From CBDDBH01 sp965225625 (GTDB taxonomy: Bacteria > Pseudomonadota > Gammaproteobacteria > JADZEE01), in the NCBI GenBank assembly GCA_965225625.1, contig CBDDBH010000029.1, positions 62,001 to 126,000 on the forward strand: 64,000 nt of DNA. Reading direction: 5' to 3'. The position numbers and the translations under genes were made by a program. Positions within the stretch are counted from its first letter, which is position 1; each line of letters begins with the position of its first letter. Positions 53,372 through 62,250 of this stretch are shown one piece after another. The notes under the pieces are model-generated. The model had not been told where the DNA came from. It searched no databases and was given only the letters and a program-made list of their open reading frames with translations.

Positions 53372-54277
53372 CTAGGCTCTGTCCAGCATTCGCGCCGCAG
53401 CGGCCTCAAAATCTGTCGCCGAGCGCTCAACGTCGAAGCCCTGAGGTGTATGCTCGTGTCGCTCGGCTGCCAGCGCGACACGGATGGCATCAACCAGCTC
53501 CGACTCGTTGGTAAACCATAGGGCGTTCGGAGCAGTCTCGAGATAACTCGCCTCGGGCCAGGCGACCAAGGGCAGGCCAAGCCGGGCAGCGGTGGCGGCC
53601 TTGACGTTGGATTTCCACGAACGCGACAACCAGCACCCATCTCGCCCACCGCGCACGGCCAGCATCGCGTCCGCTGCAGCGGGGTGCCCAAAGGTGCGCT
53701 TGGTGACGTTCTGTGCAACTAATTCAGCGCCATTGGCCGCACATGCCCGTCGAGCCGTTCGCCCCCATTCCTTTAGAAACCGGCGTTTGCCAAAGTACAG
53801 GACCCTTTTCTCGCTTTCCGAACGTGACACCTGTCGGTAGGCCTCGGCGATGGGCAATCTCGGATCGGAATGGTGATAGATGACCTCGGTGTGCGACACC
53901 AGATCAGCTAGAACTTTCGACATCTCTTGCGTGACGCAGATCGTTAGGTTCGGGTTCAATTGTTGGAAGAAGGGCCTGAAGTACGCCCGGGCGTCGTCGG
54001 CTCGGGTAAGCTGCTGCGCCGCACTTCTGCGTCGAAATAGTCCCTTCGGTTGTTCCCAGAAGTCCACCGCGTCATAGATCAGCGGAATTCCGTATAACTT
54101 AATCGTCGCCAGAACATCGGGCAAGACTTCCTTCACGACAACCACAGCATCGAAGCCGTGTAGTTCATTTGCCGTGATTCCCAAAGCCGCACGCCAAGAG
54201 GGGTGCTGGGCCGCGATCTGTTGCCCCCTCATGATGAACGTGCCGCTCTCCGTTTTGCCCGTAAACAGCAAGCGCAT
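53372..54277 (-). CDS. Glycosyltransferase-like protein
   Basis: A 301-residue protein from ATG 54277, which follows GGAG. It begins MRLLFTGKTESGTFIMRGQQIA and has HGFDAVVVVKEVLPDVL, PNLTICVTQEMSKVLADL and LGLPLVAWPEASYLETAPNALWF. This is the two-Rossmann (GT-B) style of glycosyltransferases with a C-terminal donor site motif. Substrate is unknown. No membrane anchor is visible. Confidence 0.6.
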   Translation of the reverse strand: MRLLFTGKTESGTFIMRGQQIAAQHPSWRAALGITANELHGFDAVVVVKEVLPDVLATIKLYGIPLIYDAVDFWEQPKGLFRRRSAAQQLTRADDARAYFRPFFQQLNPNLTICVTQEMSKVLADLVSHTEVIYHHSDPRLPIAEAYRQVSRSESEKRVLYFGKRRFLKEWGRTARRACAANGAELVAQNVTKRTFGHPAAADAMLAVRGGRDGCWLSRSWKSNVKAATAARLGLPLVAWPEASYLETAPNALWFTNESELVDAIRVALAAERHEHTPQGFDVERSATDFEAAAARMLDRA

Positions 54278-54446
54278 GCGAGGCTCCTTCACCGATATCG
54301 CCGCGTTGAATTGGCTGCGTCTCGAGAACAGCCGCAAAAGTGGGGTGTCGTAAAATACCCGACCTTGCGACTGAATTGTCCCGATCCGGATGTTTCTTGT
54401 CCAGAGCCTCGAGTGGCACCAGTGCAAGCGGATTGCAAAAGAGAAT

Positions 54447-55010
54447 TCACAAAATGTTCGTCCGGATGCAAGGATGCTGAAGATCGCAGTACGGGAATTG
54501 AAAAATCAATAACGTGCCAGGTTGAGTCGTTGGGCTATTTTCCCATTTTACGAGTCCGTTGCTGGCACTCCAGCGGCGCCCGGCATCCTGGAACAATGGA
54601 TCTACCGCAACTGCGATCGCTTCGTCGACCGGCACTACATTAAAGGGATCCGCGCACAATGTTTCCGGATCGTCTATCTCATTGCTTTCGCTGCGCGGTT
54701 GCGAGAATCCGCGAGCAAACATCGGCTTGGACCAAATGCTCGGATCGAATGAAACTTTGGTCCGGGGCACCAGCGAGATATACCACAGGGCTTGGCCGCG
54801 TGCCTCAAAGGCCTGTAAATCTGCTTGCTTGTCAGCCAGAGTTCCACTGCATCGGATCAAGCTCTTAGGTTTCCCACGATTAGCCCGGCGGCAGCGCGCT
54901 GAGACAGCGTGTAACGGGAGAATTTTGGATGTACTCCCAATCATCTTCCAGCCACAGGATCCCCTTCAAACGCTGAAGTTTCGCCAGCCGCGGTTTCCGC
55001 CGGGCGCGAC
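54447..55010 (-). pseudogene. Degraded glycosyltransferase-like fragment (LEDDW type)
   Basis: In one minus-strand frame the sequence reads LAKLQRLKGILWLEDDWEYIQ, then stops; in another it continues with LADKQADLQAFEARGQALWYISLVPRTKVSFDPSIWSKPMF and a conserved-looking region to about 54447. The LEDDW motif and the SLVPR...F-D-P-S-I-W stretch match a family of glycosyltransferases acting on surface polysaccharides. At least one frameshift and lost ends make it non-functional. Confidence 0.55.
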
Positions 55011-55023
55011 AGAGCTATGGAAT

Positions 55024-56295
55024 CTAAAACGCAACCGCAACTCGAGTCCCCTCGTCTTCCGCGGAGCGAAAGTCAATCACCCAACCGTATTGGTCGCAAA
55101 AGCGGCGCACCAGCGCAAGTCCAATCCCGGTGCCATCGGGGTTGCGGTTCTTGCCGCGATTAAATCTGTCGAAAAGCGTCTCTTGCGTTCGTTGGTCGAT
55201 ACCCGGTCCGTAATCCTGGATTACGACTTGCTTTGACGATACGGAAATGTTGATGACATCGCGATTTGTGTATTTGACGGCATTCTTGACGATATTGCCG
55301 AGAACGATGTTCATGACTGCCGGAATCGTGTTAACCGTCGTTTCGGCGTGTTTTTCGATGCACACGGTAATGCCTTTACGATCGGTGATGTCACGCACGG
55401 CGGCGACTTGATCGTTAATAACCTCATCGACCGCCACCGGCTCCATCAAATCGCTGAAGCTCGCCGGATCGCGCGCCAGGAACAACAGCGCCTCGGTCAA
55501 GGTGGTCATTTGCTGGCAACCGCGCCGAATGCGCGTCGATAAATCACGCGCGGGGCTGTCTGGCGGCGCATTTTTATGGAGCATCTCAGCCGCGCCTTGA
55601 ATACCCATGAGCGGCGTTCTGAGTTCGTGACTTACATCTGTAGAGAACTCCTGCTCTCGGCGCAGCAACTGGCTGATGCGTTGGTGGTAGCTGTTAATAG
55701 TGGACGCCAGAACTGAGATCTCGTCTTTCGGACCAGCATCAAAACGCAGCTTCACTTCGCTCACGCCGCCGGCACCCAAACGAGACACCTGCCTGGAAAG
55801 ATCGGAAAGAGGCTTGATGACACGGTTACCCAAAAGGAAGCTCAGCCAGAGCGCAGTAATGAGAATTAAGCCTGCAATACCACCAATGGCGAACAGCAGG
55901 AAAAACTCAAATTCCTCCGCAGCGCTCTCGTCGAATATAAAGAAAAAGGTATCGCCGCTGTGTTGTCTGATCTGCAGGTCGTGCTCCAAGCCATCCAGAT
56001 ATAAATCGTCAGTATCTGGCGCCAGCCCGCGGAGATATTCGGGCAACCGCGATTCATCTCCCTTGGGGGCGATGTACACTACGAAATTGTGCCGTGGTAG
56101 TTGCGCCACTTTAGGTTCGATTGCGTATTGCGCGAGAAACGTCGACACATCCAATTCTATGTGCGCATCAAACAACAAATCCTCGGCATGATCGAAAGTC
56201 ATAAAGACCCCGAAGGAAAAAATAGCGCATACCACCAGCGCCACCGCGAATGCCGCGGCGATTATTCGATGCCGGAGGCTAGTAAAGAGTTTCAT
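55024..56295 (-). CDS. Sensor histidine kinase
   Basis: A 423-residue transmembrane kinase. Helices at about 10-31 and 132-154 enclose a periplasmic sensor; a HAMP region follows (about 155-210). HisKA carries VSHELRTPL with His223, and the ATPase shows NIVKNAVKYT (N box), DYGPGID (G1) and GTGIGLALV (G2). It overlaps the response regulator gene by four bases (ATGA) and is its partner. The signal is unknown; an envelope stimulus is plausible from the predicted targets. Confidence 0.93.
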   Translation of the reverse strand: MKLFTSLRHRIIAAAFAVALVVCAIFSFGVFMTFDHAEDLLFDAHIELDVSTFLAQYAIEPKVAQLPRHNFVVYIAPKGDESRLPEYLRGLAPDTDDLYLDGLEHDLQIRQHSGDTFFFIFDESAAEEFEFFLLFAIGGIAGLILITALWLSFLLGNRVIKPLSDLSRQVSRLGAGGVSEVKLRFDAGPKDEISVLASTINSYHQRISQLLRREQEFSTDVSHELRTPLMGIQGAAEMLHKNAPPDSPARDLSTRIRRGCQQMTTLTEALLFLARDPASFSDLMEPVAVDEVINDQVAAVRDITDRKGITVCIEKHAETTVNTIPAVMNIVLGNIVKNAVKYTNRDVINISVSSKQVVIQDYGPGIDQRTQETLFDRFNRGKNRNPDGTGIGLALVRRFCDQYGWVIDFRSAEDEGTRVAVAF

Positions 56296-56969
56296 GCACC
56301 CGCCAGAATGCGGTAACCGATACCGCGGATGGTCTTTATCATTGGCGTCGCAAACGGCTTGTCGATAGCTTCGCGCAACGCGTGAATGTGGATGCGCAGC
56401 GAATCGGACTGCGGCGGATCATCACCCCATACTAGCTGCTCGATCTCCTGCCGCGATACGACACGATGGGTGTTGCGCATCAGCGCCTCCAGGATCTTCC
56501 TGCCGGTCACAGGTATTGCAATTGTCTGCTCGGCACGTGTAACCGTTTGCGTTGCCGTATCGTATTCAAGATCCGCAACGCGCAGCACGTTCGATGATAC
56601 GGTTCCTTTTGCGCGTCGCATCAGCGCGTGGGCCCGGCTTTCGAGTTCCTCCAACGCAAACGGTTTTACCACGTAGTCGTCAGCACCAACCCCGAAAGCT
56701 TTGACCTTCTCCGAAACGTCGCTGCGAGCAGTCAACATCATAATAGGAATACTCGTAAATCCGAGTTCGCGCAGACGTTCGCAAAGGTCGATTCCCGATA
56801 GTCTCGGCAAAGCGATATCCAGGATAATAAGGTCGCGCGCCTGGCGAGTCGCACTCTCAAGTCCAATCAGGCCGTCAGGCGCCCACTCCACTTCGTGCCC
56901 CACGGACTCGAAATATTCGCAGATATTCTGGGCGACATCAAAGTCGTCCTCGACCAATAGAATGTTCAT
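56292..56969 (-). CDS. OmpR/PhoB-family response regulator
   Basis: A 225-residue regulator from ATG 56969 (an in-frame start further upstream is unlikely). The receiver has acidic residues at 7-9, Asp51 in LIILDIALP and Lys102 in VKPFALEEL. The C-terminal winged helix (about 125-222) ends with LRIHIHALREAIDKPFATPMIKTIRGIGYRIL. Its DNA target probably is the 11-bp-spaced TTAAC repeat found at 57049-57081 just upstream, and at three more promoters in this window. Confidence 0.93.
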   Translation of the reverse strand: MNILLVEDDFDVAQNICEYFESVGHEVEWAPDGLIGLESATRQARDLIILDIALPRLSGIDLCERLRELGFTSIPIMMLTARSDVSEKVKAFGVGADDYVVKPFALEELESRAHALMRRAKGTVSSNVLRVADLEYDTATQTVTRAEQTIAIPVTGRKILEALMRNTHRVVSRQEIEQLVWGDDPPQSDSLRIHIHALREAIDKPFATPMIKTIRGIGYRILAGA

Positions 56970-57048
56970 ATCGAGCGGCGCTCCACGGCGGGTGTGCTGT
57001 GCTGGCACTGCGATCTTCACAGGATAGGCTGCGCTGCCCTAAGTTGTC

Positions 57049-57081
57049 GTTAAATTCACGTTAAATTCACGTTAATATTAC
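57049..57081 (-). promoter_or_regulatory. Triple TTAAC operator upstream of the response regulator
   Basis: GTTAA at 57049, 57060 and 57071 (minus-strand TTAAC every 11 bp), with GCTAA at 57082 as a weaker fourth. It lies about 80-112 bases upstream of the regulator's start. Likely autoregulation. The identical array occurs again 249 bp further at 57298-57330. Confidence 0.65.
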
Positions 57082-57297
57082 GCTAAGTATTCGCTTGTTC
57101 AACGATAGTTGGGCAGTGGCTAACCCACCGCCTGACCCGGCGGATTCCATGGATTCCACGCCTTGCCAGTCACCAGCAACGCCGCGCACCATGAAATCCG
57201 CACAGCGTTCCAAATAAAGCCTTGCCGTCTTATCTTCAGTATAGATCGCGAGCACGTGTTTGAAACACAAGGATAGGCTGCGCTGCCCTAAGTTGTC

Positions 57298-57330
57298 GTT
57301 AAATTCACGTTAAATTCACGTTAATATTAC
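57298..57330 (-). promoter_or_regulatory. Duplicated copy of the triple TTAAC operator
   Basis: Same three GTTAA repeats at 57298, 57309 and 57320 (11-bp spacing), created by the 249-bp tandem duplication. It lies between the sensor gene's stop and copy 1 of the operator, so it may double the number of regulator sites upstream of the response regulator gene. Confidence 0.6.
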
Positions 57331-57368
57331 GCTAAGTATTCGCTTGTTCAACGATAGTTGGGCAGTGG

Positions 57369-60300
57369 CTAACCCACCGCCTGGGCGGATTCCATGGATT
57401 CCACGCCTTGCCAGTCACCAGCAACGCCGCGCACCATGAAATCCGCACAGCGTTCCAAATAAAGCCTTGCCGTCTTATCTTCAGTATAGATCGCGAGCAC
57501 GTGTTTGAAACACACTGCCGCGTCAGCAAATTCCTTAGCGAAATACAGACGTAATCCTTCCTCGAAATGAGATTTTGTTGCCATCTTCATATCAACAACC
57601 GCGCCAGAGTCGCCGCCATAGAAATCGTAAACGGAAACCACATCGCGTTTTCCCTTGACTCGTACTTTGCCGAGAAATCGATTGTGAAAACGATCCAGAT
57701 CCTCAATTTCGTTCATGGCGTATTCGCTAACCAGAATCGAAGCGCCGAAGACTTTTGTCAGCCCTTCAAGCCGGGCAGCGAGGTTCACCGCATCACTAAT
57801 AACCGTCCCCTGCATGCGATCTTCTTCACCCAGGGTGCCAAGCATCAACGCGCCGGTATTGACGCCAATGCCTATGCGCACCGGTAGATAGCCGGCTCGG
57901 TCACGGCCTGCGTTGAAATCGTCCAGCATGCACTGCATGTCTATTGCAGCGGCAACAGCATGTTCCGCCTTGTCGTCAAACAACGCCATAATGGCGTCGC
58001 CAATGTATTTGTCGATAAAGCCGTTATTCTCACGAACCAATGGACCCATCCGGCTTAAATACGAATTAATGAATCTAAAGTTCTCTTCCGGCGTCATTTG
58101 CTCCGAAAGCGTGGTGAAAGAGCGGATATCGGAGAACAGTATGGACATATTCTTCTGCGTCTGATCACCGAGTTTTAGATCGAGAATGCTTTCCTTGCCG
58201 AGCAAACTGAGAAATTGCCGCGGAACAAAGCGGCTGTATGCCGTATTAATGTGCGCCAGTTCCACGTGCGTTTCGATACGGGCGAGTAGTTCCCGAGCGG
58301 AGAACGGTTTGATCAGATAATCATTGGCGCCAAAACTCAAGCCTTCCACCAGATCCGCGACCTGATTTTTGGCTGTCAGAAAAACGATTGGCAGTTCATT
58401 CGGTGGATACTTCTCGCGAAGCTTCTGACAGACCTCATACCCCGACATCCTGGGCATCATCACGTCGAGTAACACGAGATCGGGCTTACGCAGGTTGGCC
58501 GCTTGCAGGGCGTCGGGCCCGTTAGTCACCTTAGTAACGGAATAGTGGTGCATGGAAAGTTGGTTAACCAGCACCTGCAAATTTACCGGTTCGTCGTCCA
58601 CTATGAGTATGTGAGCCTTGGCCTCCTCGGATTCGACTACAGTACTCACAGCCTCGGCCGAGGTTCCATTGATCGCGTGAACAATGGGTTCCTCGAATGC
58701 GTGCGTTTGCACCGTTTCTGACGAAACCGGCAACGTGAATACAAAGCGAGTTCCCTTACCCGGCTCCGACTCGACCCAGATCCGGCCGCCGTGCAATTCC
58801 ACCAATTGGCGAGTGATATTCAGACCTAAGCCAACGCCACCATATTCCCTCGCCATCGACGTATCGACTTGTTCGAACGATTGGAAAATGCGGTCGAGTT
58901 GGTCTGCAGGGATTCCAATACCGGTATCGACCACGGCTATCTTGATAGTGTCGCCGTGTTGTTCAGCGAACACGGTCACCTTGCCCGATTCGGTAAACTT
59001 GATGGCATTGCTAATCAAGTTATGCATGATCTGTTGGATACGATTTTCGTCGCCGGCAACCGCGGCCAGGGTTGGCGCTATCTCGTTTTTCAATACCAGT
59101 GCCTCTCCGGCAATCAAGGACTTACTTAATTGCATGACGACGTCGGTCAATGTGTGCAAATCCACCGGTCGTTGATCCAGCTCCAGCATGTGGGTCTTCA
59201 AGGTTGAAAAATCAAGGATATCGCTGACTAAGCTGGTCAAACGCTTACCGGATGCGATAATCATCTGGAAATTGTTTCGCATTTCCGCGCTTGGCGGGCC
59301 CGCCGCGCCATCCATCAACGACTCGATAATCCCAACTATTCCGTGCAAAGGCGTGCGCAATTCGTGAGACGTATTGGCAAGAAATTCATCCTTGAGTTTG
59401 TCGATTTGGCGCAAACGCTCGTTGACGAGTTGTTGTTGCTCGAGCTCTTCGTTTTGTCGACGAAGCTGGCTTGCGTGTATCTGATTTTTGCGCAGCACAG
59501 ACCCCGCGACGCCAGCAAGCAGCACCAGTACATACAGGCTATAGGCCCACCAGGTTTTCCATGGCGGCGGCGTGACGATTACCTGAATTGACGCTCCCTC
59601 TTCGTTCCACACGCCGTCGTTATTGGATGCTTTGACTTTAAAGGTGTAGCGCCCCGCTGGAAGGTTGGCATAACTGGCATAACGTCTCGTGCCCGCCCGG
59701 ATCCAAGCCTCGTCAAAGCCTTCAATCATGTAGGCATACTGGTTTTTTTCCGGCGCCGTGTAGTCCAGTGCGGCAAATTCAAATGAGAACACATAGTCCC
59801 GATGGGACAAGTTAATCAATTTGGTAGCGCTTAAGGGCCGCTTTAACAGCGAATCCTCCGCCACCGGCACAGACTCGTTAAACACCTGGAAGTCGGTCAA
59901 TACCACGGGCGGTACAACCGCATTGTCTCGATTCAGTTCGGGGTCGAAGCTGTTAAACCCATTGACGCCGCCAAAATACATCATGCCGCTGCTACCGCGG
60001 TGATACGCACCTTGATTGAACTGATTGCTCTGTAGACCGTCACTTGGACCGTAGTTGGTAAAGGAGCCAGAACTCGGGCTGAATTTGGAGACGCCCTTGT
60101 TGGTGCTCAACCACAGGCGGCCGGAGCCATCCTCCAAAATCCCGTAAATGACATCGCTGGGTAAACCGTCACGTTGCGTATAGCGCACGAAGCTATCGCT
60201 GTTGCGGTCAAATTTGTTCAAGCCCCGGCTTGTGCCGACCCAAAGTGTGCCGGTATGGTCCTCGTGAATGCTGCGGATCTTGTTGTTGCTGAGGCTCGTC

Positions 60301-62102
60301 ACCGCGCGCGCATCCGTCGCATAGTGACGCCGCTGTTGCGAAGCGGGATGGTAGCGGATCAGTCCGCCTCCCTCGGTGCCAATCCACAGCCAACCCGTGC
60401 GATCGACGACTAGGGACGTCACCGTACCCGCGGCACGCTCGTCGTCTTGCGCATCCAAACTCAGCTCATCCTCAGCATCGTCCTCGTACGCTTCGCCTTG
60501 GTCTTCGGAGTCGTCCTGTGATTGCGAGTCCATCGTCAAGTAAGCGTAGCTCGTGAACTGCGCGGAGCGGGGATCGAAATGCACAGCACCACCGCCTTCT
60601 GTACCCAGCCAAAGACCACCATCAGTGCTTGCGTAGATGGTCTGGATGAGATTGATACTTGACCCGAGTTCGGAATGATCCCCGCCATAATGCGTGAACC
60701 GGTGGGTCGCGCGGTCAAGCCTGTTCAGCCCACCGCCGTCGGTGCCGATCCATAAACTGCCATCATCATGTTCATAGATCGAAGTTACTTCATCATTACT
60801 CAAACTGCCTGGATCGCCCGCGTCGTGGCCATAGTGTGTAAATTTCCCGGTATTGCGATCGAAGCTGTTCAAACCACCCTTTTCAGTACCGACCCACAGT
60901 AGGCCTGCTCGATCCTCATAAAGCGACAGCACCTGATTGTCTGTTAAATCGCTGGAGCCACCGAGGCGGCGAGCGAAGTGCTCGAACTGTTCGTGAATTC
61001 CGACATGCTTGTCCAAGCCCCGACCGTCCGTTCCAATCCACAACACCCCCGAGCGATCTTCGAAAATCACCTCAATCTCGTTATGACTCAGGCTGCCCGC
61101 GTCACCGGGGTCATGCTTGTATCGGGTAAAACTGTCGCTGCCCCGGTCATATTTATTCAAGCCTTCCAGCGTTCCTACCCATAGTCCACCCGAGCGATCC
61201 TCAAAAATTGTCTGGATACCATCGTGACTGATGCTTGTCGAAACATCCGCAACACGGCGGTAATGGCTGAACGCGCCGGTGTGATGGTCGAACCGGTTCA
61301 AACCGCGGTTTTCCGTGCCGACTCAAAGCGCGCCGAATCGATCTTCGAGAATCGAACCAACCTCGTTGCCGCTTAATGTACCGGGGTCGCCGCTGCGATG
61401 CATATAGCGGGTGAATTCTCCGCTGTCGCGATCAAACGCGTTCAGTCCGTCAGCCGTGCCGATCCAAAGCGTGCCGCGACTGTCCTCGTAAACCGCTTTG
61501 ATTTCATCATCGCCGATGCTGAGCGGATCATCCGCGACATGGCGATAACGGGTAAATCCCGGTTGCCGTGGGTCAAATCGGTTGAGACCTCCGCTCTGCG
61601 TGCCTATCCACAATATACCGGCGCGGTCGGCGTAAACCGCCTGCACCGCATCGTCGCTCAAACTTGTCGGATCCTCAGGGACATGACGGTAGTGAGTGAA
61701 AGTCTCGTTGTCCGCATCGAACCGATTCAAACCACCGCCCTCGGTCCCGACCCACAGCGTACCGCCGCCGTCCGTGGCCAGCGCGACGATTTCGTTCTCG
61801 CTGAGACTCGCAGGATCGTCGGGAACGTGGCGGTATATCTTGAAACCGTAACCATCGTAACGGTTGAGACCATCTTCGGTTCCGATCCACAGAAAGCCCC
61901 GCTGATCCTGGACAACAGCAGTAACGGTGCCCTGCGACAGGCCTTGGTCCAACGCGATATGCTCGAAGCGCAAGCCCGTGTTGGCAGCGCCCGCGAGACT
62001 GCACACACTCAAAACCCAGCCTAAGCCCAACCACAGCCACAATCTACAACTGCCCGCAGCGTGTAATTTCAAGTCTGGGGAAATCATAAATCCATGCAGC
62101 AC
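57369..62102 (-). pseudogene. Giant beta-propeller hybrid sensor kinase with REC and cyclase domains, interrupted by TGA
   Basis: Reading from ATG 62102, 259 residues (signal peptide, about five propeller repeats of the type LWIGTEDGLNRYD) end at TGA 61323-61325, where every other repeat has TGG (Trp of LWVGTE). The same frame continues to 57369 with further propeller repeats, a Y_Y_Y domain, a membrane helix, HisKA (SHELRTPLHG), an HATPase with GLGLNITRQLVELHGG, a receiver (ILIVDDEP, LVLLDVMMP, LIKPFSARELL) and a class III cyclase domain (ILFSDIRSFTTLSE, IGDAIMALFDDK). Without the stop it is a single 1577-residue protein. A TTG at 61301 could restart the second part. Confidence 0.85.
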
Positions 62103-62160
62103 TCGCGTGAAACGCAGGTGGGCGAACTGCTGAAGATAGTCCCCGACTGACTAGGTTAGC

Positions 62161-62193
62161 GTTAAATATCCGTTAATCTTTAGTTAATTCGCA
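62161..62193 (-). promoter_or_regulatory. Triple TTAAC operator upstream of the hybrid sensor
   Basis: GTTAA at 62161, 62172 and 62183 (minus-strand TTAAC), exact 11-bp spacing, about 59-91 bases upstream of the sensor's ATG. Shares the array upstream of the response regulator, which suggests the two signalling genes are co-regulated. Confidence 0.65.
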
Positions 62194-62250
62194 GCCGTAA
62201 GAATTGCTGATTTGAGGAGTTAGGTGTCCAGCCTGAATATTGCATGCAGG

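Larger units (their letters stand above)
57021..57514. repeat. Tandem direct duplication of 249 bp (operator plus sensor gene 3' end)
   Basis: 57021-57269 and 57270-57514 are near-identical copies; the second lacks four bases of a CCGG-type block (GCCTGACCCGGCGG versus GCCTGGGCGG). Each copy includes the regulator's TTAAC operator and the last part of the hybrid sensor gene. The sensor is joined to copy 2; copy 1 lies between that and the response regulator. Confidence 0.92.
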
